From an uncultured Pelagibacteraceae bacterium (GTDB lineage Bacteria > Pseudomonadota > Alphaproteobacteria > Pelagibacterales > Pelagibacteraceae), in assembly GCA_902519635.1 (NCBI GenBank), contig CABYKW010000001.1:12563-76562 (forward strand): DNA of 64,000 nucleotides. Direction: 5' to 3'. A model generated the notes under the pieces. That model did no database searches and had not been told where the DNA came from. It was given only the letters and a program-made list of their open reading frames with translations. Below, piece after piece: positions 30,567 through 39,127 of this stretch. Each line of letters begins with the position of its first letter. The stretch's first letter is position 1. Both the position numbers and the translations under genes were made by a program.

Positions 30567-31142
30567 ATGAATGATTTTATTAAATCTATAAAAGAAAGAG
30601 ACCCTGCGGCTAAATCAACATTAAGTATAGTTTTGACTTACCCAGGAGTAAAAGCTATTTTTTTACATCAAATAGCAAACTTTTTTCATGTGGCTGGATT
30701 TGATTTAATCGCAAGAATAATTTCTCAAACAAGTAGATTTTTTACTGGCATTGAAATTCATCCAGGAGCAAAAATTGGAAAAAATTTATTTATTGATCAT
30801 GGCATGGGTGTTGTGATTGGTGAAACTTCTGAAATTGGAAACGATGTTACTATTTATCATGCTGTCACCCTTGGAGGTATCTCTCCAAGTGTAGATAGTG
30901 AAAGGCAAAGAAATGAAAAAAGACACCCTACGATTGGAAACAAGGTAGTAATTGGATCTGGTGCTCAAATTATTGGGCCAGTTAAAGTTGGAGACGGATC
31001 TAGAATTGCTGCTAACGCTGTTGTAGTTAAAGATGTAGAAGAAAACACTACTATGGTAGGTGTTCCTGCAAAAGCGGTTAAAAGTGGAAACCAAGGAAAT
31101 TTTAGGCCGTATGGTGTTGATCAAGAAGTAAAAGATGAGTAA
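30567..31142 (+). CDS. cysE: Serine O-acetyltransferase
   Basis: Makes O-acetylserine from serine and acetyl-CoA, the first step of cysteine synthesis. The 191-residue protein is the short form that lacks most of the N-terminal helical domain of the E. coli enzyme. The left-handed beta-helix of hexapeptide repeats starts near [19 protein letters not shown] (residues 62-80). The catalytic His lies in IDHG, and HAVTLGG follows. The C-terminal end overlaps msrB by eight bases. Confidence 0.92.
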   Translation: MNDFIKSIKERDPAAKSTLSIVLTYPGVKAIFLHQIANFFHVAGFDLIARIISQTSRFFTGIEIHPGAKIGKNLFIDHGMGVVIGETSEIGNDVTIYHAVTLGGISPSVDSERQRNEKRHPTIGNKVVIGSGAQIIGPVKVGDGSRIAANAVVVKDVEENTTMVGVPAKAVKSGNQGNFRPYGVDQEVKDE

Positions 31143-31512
31143 AAAAAATTGGGATCCTAATTTAACTCCTGAACAAAATTATATTTTAAAACAAGAGGGT
31201 ACAGAATCTCCAGGCTCGAGTGCTCTTAATAATGAAAAAAGAGAGGGCAGTTATCATTGCGTGGGTTGTGGAACAAAACTTTTTGAGTCGAAAACAAAGT
31301 ATGAAAGCGGATCAGGTTGGCCATCATTTTTCGAATCTGTTCCTAATGTTTTTGAGGAAAAAACTGATATGATTATTGGTTATCCAAGAACTGAGTATCA
31401 TTGTAAAAAATGTGGCGGACATCACGGTCATATTTTTGATGATGGACCTAAACCTACAGGAAAACGTTATTGCAACAATGGCGTGTGCCTAGTTTTTAAA
31501 CCTAAAAGTTGA
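31135..31512 (+). CDS. msrB: Peptide-methionine (R)-S-oxide reductase, cytoplasmic
   Basis: Repairs methionine-R-sulfoxide in proteins. The 125-residue protein has no signal peptide. Zinc cysteines are in HCVGCG and HCKKCG, the substrate motif GSGWPSFF is near residue 60, and the catalytic Cys lies in KRYCNNG near residue 115, with another Cys five residues later. It overlaps cysE, a sulfur-metabolism neighbour. A second, exported MsrB is encoded at 34187-34642. Confidence 0.93.
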   Translation: MSKKNWDPNLTPEQNYILKQEGTESPGSSALNNEKREGSYHCVGCGTKLFESKTKYESGSGWPSFFESVPNVFEEKTDMIIGYPRTEYHCKKCGGHHGHIFDDGPKPTGKRYCNNGVCLVFKPKS

Positions 31513-31632
31513 AAAGTTATTCACTCACTTAATAAGTGTTTTGAATTCAACTAGGTAAAGGATTAAAATTTATTTTGCCATGTCCACTAGACCAAGGCAA
31601 CATAAATTTGTAAGACTTTCCTTTCATCCGCC

Positions 31633-32193
31633 ATGATAAGAAAAAATGTTCCCCATCTACTTTTTATAACCTTTCTTTTTTTATTTTTTAACATTAGCCA
31701 ACTTCAAGCAAATTGGAAACCTGCAAAAGATGGAAACAAGATTATTTTAATTAGGCACTCAAAAGCACCAGGATTTGGAGATCCCCCAGGGTTTAAACTT
31801 AAGGATTGTAAGACTCAGAGAAATCTTAGCAAAGAAGGAATAAAACAATCGAAAAAAATTGGAAAATTATTTAAAATAAACCAAATTAAAATTGATCAAG
31901 TCTTAAGCAGTCAATGGTGCAGATGTAAAGACACTGCTAAATATGCATTTAAAAATTACAAAGAATTTCCAGCGCTCAATTCCACTTTTCAGCCGCCCCA
32001 TGACAAAAATGCAAAGAACCAAATTAAAGAACTGAGAGATTATATTCAAAAATGGAATGGGAATGGGGGCAACTTAGTACTAGTAACTCATTATGTAATA
32101 ATTACAGCAATAACAGATGTAGTACCAAGATCTGGTGAAATTGTTATCATAGATAAAAATTTTAATACTCTTTCAACTATTTTAACTAATTAG
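31633..32193 (+). CDS. Secreted histidine phosphatase-family protein
   Basis: A 186-residue protein with a signal peptide (about residues 1-26, ending LQA). The phosphoglycerate-mutase type RHG motif is present as LIRHSKAPG near residue 41. A second catalytic His lies in THYVII near residue 152, and an SSQWCRCKDTA stretch corresponds to the family's arginine region. Such periplasmic enzymes may release phosphate from small esters, but the substrate is unknown. It follows a 120-base gap in which I see only a weak 5-base-pair hairpin (31526-31538). It converges with the next gene, overlapping by four bases. Confidence 0.8.
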   Translation: MIRKNVPHLLFITFLFLFFNISQLQANWKPAKDGNKIILIRHSKAPGFGDPPGFKLKDCKTQRNLSKEGIKQSKKIGKLFKINQIKIDQVLSSQWCRCKDTAKYAFKNYKEFPALNSTFQPPHDKNAKNQIKELRDYIQKWNGNGGNLVLVTHYVIITAITDVVPRSGEIVIIDKNFNTLSTILTN

Positions 32194-32534
32194 AAAAAAA
32201 TATAATAGGCGAAAATTGAAATAATCAAATATTCAATAGCTGTTTTAATCATTATTAAATATCTCTTATCACTAAATTTCGAATTAATATAAAGACTTAA
32301 TCTTGCGAATGCTAAGTGAACCAAAATTATACTTACTACAATTCCAAGCAATGTTTGATAAAATGAAAAATTCTTTAACCCATAAAAGCAAGCAGCAATA
32401 AATGTTAACCAAGAGATATTTGAAACAAATAATGTAATTAACAAACCAGATCCTTTTTTAAAAATACTTTGAGATTTAATAAAAGTATAAGACCATAAAA
32501 GAGTAAATAAAAAGCCTATGTATTTAATTATCAT
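32190..32534 (-). CDS. Small integral membrane protein, unknown function
   Basis: A 114-residue, strongly hydrophobic protein with three or four predicted membrane helices and little conserved charge. I do not recognise the family. It is divergent from ccdA with 50 bases between starts and overlaps the phosphatase gene by four bases at the 3' end. Hydrophobicity and the tidy fit between neighbours support a real gene. Confidence 0.62.
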   Translation of the reverse strand: MIIKYIGFLFTLLWSYTFIKSQSIFKKGSGLLITLFVSNISWLTFIAACFYGLKNFSFYQTLLGIVVSIILVHLAFARLSLYINSKFSDKRYLIMIKTAIEYLIISIFAYYIFF

Positions 32535-32584
32535 GAGCCAATATTGTAATTGCGAGAGATATCAAAGGCAAATATAAAGAGAGT

Positions 32585-33298
32585 ATGATTATTAAGCTAG
32601 TTTTTGCTTTTGGTGCTGGGTTTATAAGTTTTTTGACACCTTGTGTATTACCCATTATCCCAGGATATATCTCTTATATAACTGGTAAAAATTTAAATGA
32701 AATAGATCAAGATAAAAAAGTTGTCTTGTATAAAACGATTTTATTTTCTTTAGGATTTTCATTAGTATTTATAACACTTGGTGCTACAGCATCTGCAGTT
32801 GGAAATATTTTATTATTTTTATCTAACGAGTTAAGAATAGCAGCAGGAGTAATAATTATTCTTTTTTCTTTGCAAATGTTAGGTATTTTAAATTTTCAAC
32901 TCTTAAATCAAGAAAAGCGAATAGATACAATAGGATATAGGGATAATTATATATTTCCTTTTGTAGTAGGAGCAGCTTTTGCTTTTGGTTGGACTCCATG
33001 TATTGGTCCAATTCTAGGTTCTATTTTAGCTTTATCAGCCACTGACGCATCTATAAGCAAAGGAATTCTTTTGCTTTCTTTTTATTCTTTAGGATTAGCT
33101 ATTCCTTTTATTTTATCTGGTTATTATATGAATAGTTTTTTAATTTCTAAAAAGGGTTTTGGAAAATATTATAATAGAATAACCAAAACTGGTGGAGCTA
33201 TATTATTAATAACTGGAATTCTAATCGCGACTAATCAAATTCAAGTTATTAGTTATTATATTTTGACAATGTTTCCTTTCCTTACTAGTCTAGGTTAA
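32585..33298 (+). CDS. ccdA: Cytochrome c biogenesis / thiol-transport protein CcdA
   Basis: Carries reducing power across the inner membrane to periplasmic thiol-disulfide proteins, for cytochrome c maturation or oxidative repair. The 237-residue protein has six predicted helices and the paired cysteines of the family in FLTPCVLPIIPGY near residue 20 and GWTPCIGPILG near residue 139. Its TAA stop overlaps the ribokinase ATG by one base. A periplasmic MsrB and a glutaredoxin gene lie close by, a plausible source of thiol demand. Confidence 0.9.
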   Translation: MIIKLVFAFGAGFISFLTPCVLPIIPGYISYITGKNLNEIDQDKKVVLYKTILFSLGFSLVFITLGATASAVGNILLFLSNELRIAAGVIIILFSLQMLGILNFQLLNQEKRIDTIGYRDNYIFPFVVGAAFAFGWTPCIGPILGSILALSATDASISKGILLLSFYSLGLAIPFILSGYYMNSFLISKKGFGKYYNRITKTGGAILLITGILIATNQIQVISYYILTMFPFLTSLG

Positions 33299-34203
33299 TG
33301 AACGATATAACTGTTCTTGGGATATTTGTTGCCGATATCAGTTTTTCAGGAAATAAAATTCCAAGCTCTGGGGAAACAATTTTGGGTGATAGCTATAATA
33401 TTGGGCCTGGAGGAAAAGGATGCAATCAAGCTATAGCAATTTCAAGGTTGGGAGGAAAAGTAAATTTTATTTCTAAGTTAGGCAATGATGATTATGGCAG
33501 GCTTGCAATAGATAAACTTAAAAAAGACAATATAGATACTTCAAATATAATTATTTCTAATAAGCACAAAACTGGTGTTGCTGGTATTCATGTAGATAGA
33601 AATACAGGAAAAAATGCCATTACTGTTGTTAGAGGAGCTCCTTCAAGTTTAACTACTAAGGAAATTGATATAAATTTAATTAAACAATCAAAAATATTTT
33701 TAACACAATTGGAAATCCCAATAGAGGTTACTTTGTACTGCTTGAAAGCTGCAAAAGAATTTGGCCTAATAAATATATTAAATCCTGCACCAGCATGTGA
33801 ACTAAGCAGTGATTTTTTTAAGTTGGTTGATTACTTTACCCCTAATGAAACTGAAGCGGAGTTTTATACTGGAGTCAAAATCAACGATGAAAGTGATGCA
33901 AGAGTTAGCGCAAAAAAACTAATAGATATGGGAATTAAAAAAGTCATAATTACTTTAGGTGAAAAAGGATTATTTTATTCAGACGGTAAGGAAGAAATTT
34001 ACTTGAAAGCAACTGCAGATAAAGCAGTAGATACTACGGGAGCAGGAGATGCATTTAACGGAGGATTTTCGTTTGCATTACTAAAAGGAAAAAAAATAAA
34101 AGAGTGTTTAGAAATAGCCAACAAAGTTGCCGGACTTTCTACTACAAAATTAGGCGCAGGTGACTCAATGCCAACTTTAAAAGATATTAATTTGAAGGTT
34201 TGA
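33298..34203 (+). CDS. rbsK: PfkB-family sugar kinase, ribokinase-like
   Basis: Phosphorylates a sugar, probably ribose, at the expense of ATP. The 301-residue protein has both PfkB signatures: GPGGKGCNQAIA near residue 38, and DTTGAGDAFNGGF near residue 245 with the catalytic Asp. A GGKGxNQA motif is typical of ribokinase as opposed to fructokinase or adenosine kinase. It overlaps ccdA by one base and converges with the exported msrB, overlapping by 17 bases. Confidence 0.88.
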   Translation: MNDITVLGIFVADISFSGNKIPSSGETILGDSYNIGPGGKGCNQAIAISRLGGKVNFISKLGNDDYGRLAIDKLKKDNIDTSNIIISNKHKTGVAGIHVDRNTGKNAITVVRGAPSSLTTKEIDINLIKQSKIFLTQLEIPIEVTLYCLKAAKEFGLINILNPAPACELSSDFFKLVDYFTPNETEAEFYTGVKINDESDARVSAKKLIDMGIKKVIITLGEKGLFYSDGKEEIYLKATADKAVDTTGAGDAFNGGFSFALLKGKKIKECLEIANKVAGLSTTKLGAGDSMPTLKDINLKV

Positions 34204-34642
34204 AAATTAAGCAAAGACCATTGTTGCAAAATCTTTTTCCAGTTGCGCTTGGCCCATCATTAAAAACATGGCCATGGTGGACTCCACACTTGGCACAATG
34301 ATACTCAGTTCTTACCATTCCAAATTTACGATCAACTTTTGTTTTAAAAGCTCCTGGTAAGGCTTCCGAAAAAGACGGCCATCCTGTTCCGCTATCAAAC
34401 TTAGATGTGGAAGCAAACAATTTAGCCCCACAATTTGCACAATGATAAAAACCATCTCTTTTCTCCTTATTTAATTCACTTGAAAAAGGTTTTTCCGTTC
34501 CCTCATTAAACATAATATTCTTTTGTTCGTCAGTTAAATCTTTATTAAAAAGTTTTTTTGTTGCTGCCGAGATAAAGCTGAAGGGTAATAATAAAGAGGA
34601 AATCAGTGACAAACCTAAAACTTTTAAAAAGCTTCTTCTCAT
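34187..34642 (-). CDS. msrB: Peptide-methionine (R)-S-oxide reductase, exported
   Basis: The 151-residue protein starts MRRSFLK, which matches the twin-arginine export consensus, followed by a hydrophobic segment, so it is probably periplasmic. The MsrB domain follows, with zinc cysteines in HCANCG and HCAKCG, GTGWPSFS, and the catalytic Cys in KRFCNNG. The grxC stop abuts its start. Together with the cytoplasmic MsrB at 31135 this gives two copies for two compartments. Reducing power could come through CcdA, an inference. Confidence 0.9.
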   Translation of the reverse strand: MRRSFLKVLGLSLISSLLLPFSFISAATKKLFNKDLTDEQKNIMFNEGTEKPFSSELNKEKRDGFYHCANCGAKLFASTSKFDSGTGWPSFSEALPGAFKTKVDRKFGMVRTEYHCAKCGVHHGHVFNDGPSATGKRFCNNGLCLIFKPSN

Positions 34643-34899
34643 TATGATTTTAAAAGTTTATCTAATTCACCGGTTCTATTAGCTTCTTGGAGTCTATCGT
34701 TTCCTCCAATATAATGATCACCTATAAATATTTGAGGAATAGTTCTTGCACCATTTGTTCTTTGCAACATTTCTTTTGCCTTAGCAGGATCTTTCCATAT
34801 ATCTAGTTCCTGAATTTCTACATTTTTGGTTTTCAATAAAGCCTTGGCTGCTTCACAAAATGAGCAAGGATCTCCAGTGTACATTGTGACTTTTTTCAT
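34642..34899 (-). CDS. grxC: Glutaredoxin
   Basis: Glutathione-dependent thiol reductase. The 85-residue protein has a thioredoxin fold with CSFC at residues 12-15, a cis-Pro in ARTIPQIFIGD and the GGNDRL glutathione-binding motif. The N-terminal Cys replaces the usual CPYC proline-tyrosine with Ser-Phe, a known glutaredoxin variant. It lies between the DUF2805 gene and the exported msrB, all on the minus strand with almost no spacing. Confidence 0.93.
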   Translation of the reverse strand: MKKVTMYTGDPCSFCEAAKALLKTKNVEIQELDIWKDPAKAKEMLQRTNGARTIPQIFIGDHYIGGNDRLQEANRTGELDKLLKS

Positions 34900-34901
34900 A
34901 G

Positions 34902-35198
34902 TTAATATATATCAGTAATTTTAATTTTTTCCCTGAGCTTTTTTCGCCCAAGTTTAAATTTTTTTCTATGCTTTATACTAGTGTTGTGAACTCTTTTTCT
35001 CCAAAGCCTAAATGAACCTGGCTTTAAATTTTTTCTCATTAATTTAATTACATCTGATTCTGTTTTTCCTGTTTTTTCTCTTATCTCTTCAAAGGTAATA
35101 CGATCTGCCCATGCAGCCCAGATAACCCAATTATCATCTTTTTCTTTTGGCTCTGGATTTTTAACTTTTGTTTGTGGAATTAAACTTCTTTTTTTCAT
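34902..35198 (-). CDS. DUF2805 / TIGR03643 family protein
   Basis: A 98-residue basic protein with the conserved core NWVIWAAWADRITFEEI and GxTESDVIKLMRKxLKPGSFRLWRKRV, which resembles a small helix-turn-helix. The family is widespread in marine and other bacteria, with no established function that I know. The Lys/Arg-rich C-terminus would suit nucleic-acid binding, but this is inference. It heads the minus-strand grxC-msrB run and is divergent from the LysE gene. Confidence 0.85.
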   Translation of the reverse strand: MKKRSLIPQTKVKNPEPKEKDDNWVIWAAWADRITFEEIREKTGKTESDVIKLMRKNLKPGSFRLWRKRVHNTSIKHRKKFKLGRKKLREKIKITDIY

Positions 35199-35223
35199 CA
35201 GTTTCTATATAATCGCTTTTAAA

Positions 35224-35838
35224 ATGTTTCCAACAGATTTTTTAATTTTTATACAAATAATTTTATTTTTGTTTATTACTCCAGGTCCGCCGCGTGTTGT
35301 AATCGTTTCTCATACTTTAAATTATGGAATTAAAAAGTCTATATGGACTGCCTTTGGAGATATATCAGCGAATTTATGCCAAGGAATTTTGGTAGTTTTT
35401 TTCATTGGAACTTTTTTGAGTGACAATCCGGACATCCTTCAAACGCTAAAATGGGCTGGAATTTTATATATCATCTATTTAGCTTATGATACTTACACAT
35501 CAAGGATTAAAATGATTAACTCAAGAAGCAAGAGTCTTAAGTCTGTTTTTTCTTTTTATAGAGACGGTTTTTTGGTTGCAGGATTAAGTCCAAAATCAAT
35601 AATATTTTTTGGAACAATATTCACATCGTTTATTGATTTTACTTTAAATTATACTGCTCAATTTTTAATATTAATAATTACTTACATATGTTTAGATTTT
35701 TTAACTTTAATGATCTATGCGTTTGCGGCAAACAAAGTATCTTTATGGTTTAAAGACAACCCAAAATTTTTAAATACAATCTCTGCGTGTGTATTAATTA
35801 TTATAGCAATTTATATTGCTGTGACACAAAGTTTTTAA
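35224..35838 (+). CDS. LysE-family amino-acid exporter
   Basis: A 204-residue membrane protein with about six helices, of the LysE/RhtB group that exports amino acids or homoserine lactones. The signature near residue 20 reads TPGPPRVVI where most members have TPGPNN, so the second half of the motif differs. Otherwise the hydrophobic pattern and length match. It is divergent from the DUF2805 gene by 25 bases and followed by the LIV operon. Confidence 0.8.
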   Translation: MFPTDFLIFIQIILFLFITPGPPRVVIVSHTLNYGIKKSIWTAFGDISANLCQGILVVFFIGTFLSDNPDILQTLKWAGILYIIYLAYDTYTSRIKMINSRSKSLKSVFSFYRDGFLVAGLSPKSIIFFGTIFTSFIDFTLNYTAQFLILIITYICLDFLTLMIYAFAANKVSLWFKDNPKFLNTISACVLIIIAIYIAVTQSF

Positions 35839-35851
35839 TTTATTCTTACTG

Positions 35852-35880
35852 TTGTTTTCATCCTCATTTCTTGTTTAAAT
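35852..35880 (+). promoter_or_regulatory. Candidate promoter of the first LIV-type operon
   Basis: TTGTTT (35852-35857) and TTAAAT (35875-35880) are 17 bases apart. Predicted start, near 35887, falls at the (TTAA)4 tract. The match is weak alone but parallels the stronger promoter before the TTT binding protein at 43616. Confidence 0.35.
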
Positions 35881-35888
35881 ATTTGAAA

Positions 35889-35906
35889 TTAATTAATTAA
35901 TTAACA
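35889..35906 (+). repeat. (TTAA)4CA leader element, copy 1
   Basis: TTAATTAATTAATTAACA lies just before the AAGGGG ribosome-binding site of the LIV binding protein. An identical 18-mer occurs at 43651-43668 in the same position before another periplasmic binding protein. Confidence 0.6.
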
Positions 35907-35917
35907 AAGGGGAACTA

Positions 35918-37159
35918 ATGAATAAACTAGTAAAACTATTTACTATATTTATTTCAGCTATAACTTTAACATTAGCAAGTATCTCTTCATCTTTTGCAAA
36001 AGTTGAAGGTGAATACATTGTGTTAGGTTCAGCAATATCTCTTACAGGAAAATATTCTTCTAATGGAGTACACACTCAAAACGGTTACAACATGGCCGTT
36101 GAAAGAATTAACAAAATGGGTGGTGTAAAAGTTGGAGGAAAAAGCTATAAATTTGAAATCATCTATTATGATGATGAATCAAATCCTAAAAGAGCTGCTC
36201 AGTTAGCTGAAAGACTAATTAAACAAGATGGCGTTCATTACATGCTTGGACCATACAGTTCAGGTTTAACGAAAGCCATTGCACCAGTAACCGAGAAATA
36301 TAAAATTCCTATGGTGGAAGCAAATGGTGCATCTAGATCTTTATTTACAAAAGGATATAAATATTTGTTCGCGGTGTTATCACCAGCTAACCAATACCTT
36401 GAAGTAGCTATTGATTTAGCGGTAGAAAAAAACGGCGGTAAAGGAGTAAAAATTGCTCAAGCGTTTGAACAAGATGCTTTCTCCCAAGACGTGAGACTTG
36501 GAATTTTAGATGCAGCAAAAAGAACTGGATCTGAGATCATTATCGATGACAAACTACCAAAAGAACTTAACGATATGGCAGCTACATTGGCTAAAGTAAA
36601 AGCTGTTAAGCCAGATGTACTTGTTGTATCAGGTCACACAAAAGGAGCACTAACTGCAATCAGACAAATTTCTGAAATGAAAGTTGACGTTCCTATGTTA
36701 GCGATGACACATTGTGATGCTGCAAAACTTTCAAAACAACATGGAAAGAAATCAGAATACGCACTGTGCGCTTCTCAGTGGCACAAAAACTTAAGCTATA
36801 AAGATAAGTTTTTTGGTTCAGGTAAAAAGTATGACAAAGACTTTAAAAAAGAGTTTGGTTATGCTCCACCTTACCAATCAGCTGAATCATCTGCTGCTTT
36901 GCTAGTATTTAAAGATGCATTCGAAAGAGCAAATTCTTTTGATAGAGACAAAGTAAGAGATGCTTTAAAAACTACTGAAATGCAAACTTTCTATGGAAAC
37001 ATTAAATTTGGTCCTGGTGGTCAAAATACTGCTAAGCCAATGATCTTGTTCCAAGTAAGATGTAAAGGTGATGTGTGTGAGAATAAAGTTGTTGCTCCAA
37101 CTAAATGGGCATCTGACAAATTCTACCACCCAATCCCTAAGTGGTCAGAAAGAAGTTAA
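35918..37159 (+). CDS. LIV-type ABC transporter substrate-binding protein
   Basis: Periplasmic binding protein of the branched-chain amino acid (LIV/HAAT) class. The 413-residue protein has a signal peptide ending near residue 27 (SSFA) and a Peripla_BP_6 domain. The start GSAISLTGKYSSNG is typical of the ligand-binding loop, and YYDDESNPKRAA follows. An AAAGGGG sits before the ATG. A strong terminator follows before the permease genes, so this product is probably made in excess. The ligand need not be leucine; amides, urea and other compounds are bound by relatives. Confidence 0.9.
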   Translation: MNKLVKLFTIFISAITLTLASISSSFAKVEGEYIVLGSAISLTGKYSSNGVHTQNGYNMAVERINKMGGVKVGGKSYKFEIIYYDDESNPKRAAQLAERLIKQDGVHYMLGPYSSGLTKAIAPVTEKYKIPMVEANGASRSLFTKGYKYLFAVLSPANQYLEVAIDLAVEKNGGKGVKIAQAFEQDAFSQDVRLGILDAAKRTGSEIIIDDKLPKELNDMAATLAKVKAVKPDVLVVSGHTKGALTAIRQISEMKVDVPMLAMTHCDAAKLSKQHGKKSEYALCASQWHKNLSYKDKFFGSGKKYDKDFKKEFGYAPPYQSAESSAALLVFKDAFERANSFDRDKVRDALKTTEMQTFYGNIKFGPGGQNTAKPMILFQVRCKGDVCENKVVAPTKWASDKFYHPIPKWSERS

Positions 37160-37178
37160 TAGCCTATAAATAATTTGA

Positions 37179-37206
37179 AAAAGCCCCTAGTTTTCTAGGG
37201 GCTTTT
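37179..37206 (+). terminator. Intrinsic terminator/attenuator inside the LIV operon
   Basis: AAAAGCCCCTAG (37179-37190) pairs perfectly with CTAGGGGCTTTT (37195-37206) around a TTTT loop: 12 base pairs, with the T-rich tail continuing. It lies after the binding-protein gene and before livH and would leave most transcripts monocistronic, raising binding protein over permease. Confidence 0.88.
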
Positions 37207-37228
37207 CTTTTATAAATTTTGAAATTTT

Positions 37229-38122
37229 ATGGACTTTCTAATTTTTAAAGCTCCAATGTTAATGGTCCAAGCATCATTGGACGGAATTCTTCTAGGGATT
37301 TTATTTGCACTTATTGCCTACGGAATGGCTCTTCAGTGGGGGGTTATGAATATAATCAATATTGCACAAGGTGATTTAGTAATACTCGGAGGTTATATTG
37401 CATACACTATGTATCTTGCTGGAATTCATCCAGCTTGGGGAGTTATTGTTTCTCCAATTATAATGTATTTCGTTGGCTGGGCACTTTATAAATTAGTGAT
37501 TAATAAAGTTGTGGATCGAGATTTATTTATTTCAATTTTAGCAACTTTCGGTATCGCTATTGTATTTCAACAGTTAATGAATTTTATTTTTGGTGCAGAT
37601 GTAGTTGTTGCACAGTCTGAATATGGAACAACAATGTTATTTGATAATTCAGTTACCCTGCCTAATTCAAAAATATTCTCTGCTTTTATAAGCGTTTTAT
37701 ATGCAATAGCTTTGGTTGTTTATATGAAAAAATCTAGACTAGGACGAGCTATAAGAGCTACGGCCCAAAATGCTAGAGCTGCAAAAATTTTAGGAGTAGA
37801 CACAGAAAAAGTTTATGCTGCAACTTTTGGGATTAATGCTGCGTTATGTGGGATTGCGGGAGCTCTAATTTCAATTACTCTTACCCTTCATCCTTATGTA
37901 GGACTTCCTTACACAGTTAGATCTTTTATGATAGTTATTGTAGCAGGTCTTGGTAATTTACCAGCTGTAGCTATTTCAGGAATGGGATTAGGATTATTTG
38001 AAGAGTTTGCAGATTATATTTTAGGAACAGAATTTAGAATTGGTGCAGTGTTTATGCTGCTAGTTTTCATCTTGGTATACAGAAGATTTAAATTATCAAA
38101 AAAAAGAGAGTATTTAAAATGA
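37229..38122 (+). CDS. livH: LIV-type ABC transporter permease (LivH-like)
   Basis: Inner-membrane permease with about eight helices. The 297-residue protein shows the family start GILLGILFALIAYGMALQWGVMNIINIAQGD, a signature of LivH, and the cytoplasmic loop RAIRATAQNARAAKILGVD near residue 170 that contacts the ATPase. It overlaps the following glycosidase-like gene by ATGA, so the latter is a true operon member. Confidence 0.92.
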   Translation: MDFLIFKAPMLMVQASLDGILLGILFALIAYGMALQWGVMNIINIAQGDLVILGGYIAYTMYLAGIHPAWGVIVSPIIMYFVGWALYKLVINKVVDRDLFISILATFGIAIVFQQLMNFIFGADVVVAQSEYGTTMLFDNSVTLPNSKIFSAFISVLYAIALVVYMKKSRLGRAIRATAQNARAAKILGVDTEKVYAATFGINAALCGIAGALISITLTLHPYVGLPYTVRSFMIVIVAGLGNLPAVAISGMGLGLFEEFADYILGTEFRIGAVFMLLVFILVYRRFKLSKKREYLK

Positions 38123-39126
38123 AGAAATTATTAGTTATCTTTATTGTTTCAATTTTAAGCTTTTCAGCAAATGCAGAGACTAGATTTGGAGATTTGACAG
38201 AAATGCGTGACGATAGAATGCGAGGTAAAGATGGTAAGTGGGTAAGACCTCATCCTGGCCCTTTTATTTGGAATGGAATTGAAAGAGAACAAGGAGTTTT
38301 TTCTTGGGAAGAAGCAGATAAATATGTTGTTTATGCACAAGAGCATAATCAAAAAACTTTAGCAACTATCTGGCCTCATGCTAATTGGGAGCAGAAATCA
38401 TGCAAAAGAAGAAGGGCAAACAGCCCATTTGGAAGAAAGTTTACAAAATATTTGAGCAAACCTTGTTCAATGGAAAATTATAAAATTTTTCTTACTAAAT
38501 TAGTGGATCGCTATGATGGCGATGGAAAAAACGATATGCCAGGATTAACTAAGCCAATTAAACATTGGCAAATAATGAATGAGCCTGAGTATAAAATGTT
38601 TTTTAGTGGCAAAAGAGATGATTTTGTTGAAATTTTTAATTTTTCTTCAGAATTAATAAAGTCAAAGCAAAAAGACTCTGTCATTGTAATGGCTGGTGCT
38701 GCTGGAATGTTTCCTGAAAATAAATCATGGTGGAGGTCTACTTTACCAAAAATTAAAGACCATTTTGATATAGCTGCTATACATCACATAACTCCTCCAG
38801 AGGGAAATTGTGACAGAGAATTTTGGGTAGATGAATTTTCAGATTTACTAAAAAGTTTAAATATAGATAAGCCTATTTGGGTAACTGAAGCCATGTTAGG
38901 AAAATGCAGAGTTATAACTACTTACGTTAAGGCTTTTGCTAGCGGAGCTGAATTAATTATAGATGTAGGCCCTAATGCTCCAGGTATGAAGATGAGCAAA
39001 GGCGCAAGAAAGAAATTAAATGCTTTTATAAATGAAGTTGATGGCTTTGAATCTGTAAATTTAATTTCAAAAAAAAAAGCTGAATTTGTTATGAAAGATG
39101 GTTCTAAAAAAATAATAGAGTTTTAA
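38119..39126 (+). CDS. Secreted glycoside hydrolase-like (clan GH-A type) protein within the LIV operon
   Basis: A 335-residue protein with a signal peptide (residues 1-19, ANA). The fold appears to be a TIM-barrel glycosidase: HWQIMNEPE with Glu155 matches the acid/base of clan GH-A after strand 4, and KPIWVTEAM with Glu257 matches the nucleophile after strand 7. Overlap with livH (four bases) and a one-base gap to livM tie it to the transporter. It could free a ligand from a glycoside in the periplasm. The exact GH family is uncertain, and a non-catalytic role cannot be excluded. Confidence 0.72.
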   Translation: MKKLLVIFIVSILSFSANAETRFGDLTEMRDDRMRGKDGKWVRPHPGPFIWNGIEREQGVFSWEEADKYVVYAQEHNQKTLATIWPHANWEQKSCKRRRANSPFGRKFTKYLSKPCSMENYKIFLTKLVDRYDGDGKNDMPGLTKPIKHWQIMNEPEYKMFFSGKRDDFVEIFNFSSELIKSKQKDSVIVMAGAAGMFPENKSWWRSTLPKIKDHFDIAAIHHITPPEGNCDREFWVDEFSDLLKSLNIDKPIWVTEAMLGKCRVITTYVKAFASGAELIIDVGPNAPGMKMSKGARKKLNAFINEVDGFESVNLISKKKAEFVMKDGSKKIIEF

Positions 39127-39127
39127 G

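Noticed and set aside
30786..31124. A 112-codon open frame antisense to cysE.
   Set aside because: It lies wholly inside a well-supported gene, has no ribosome-binding site, and its Ser/Asn/Arg-rich product is what the reverse of hexapeptide repeats would give.
31526..31542. Terminator after the cytoplasmic msrB (CACTT/AAGTG hairpin followed by TTTT).
   Set aside because: Only five weak base pairs and a short T-run; indistinguishable from chance in AT-rich DNA.
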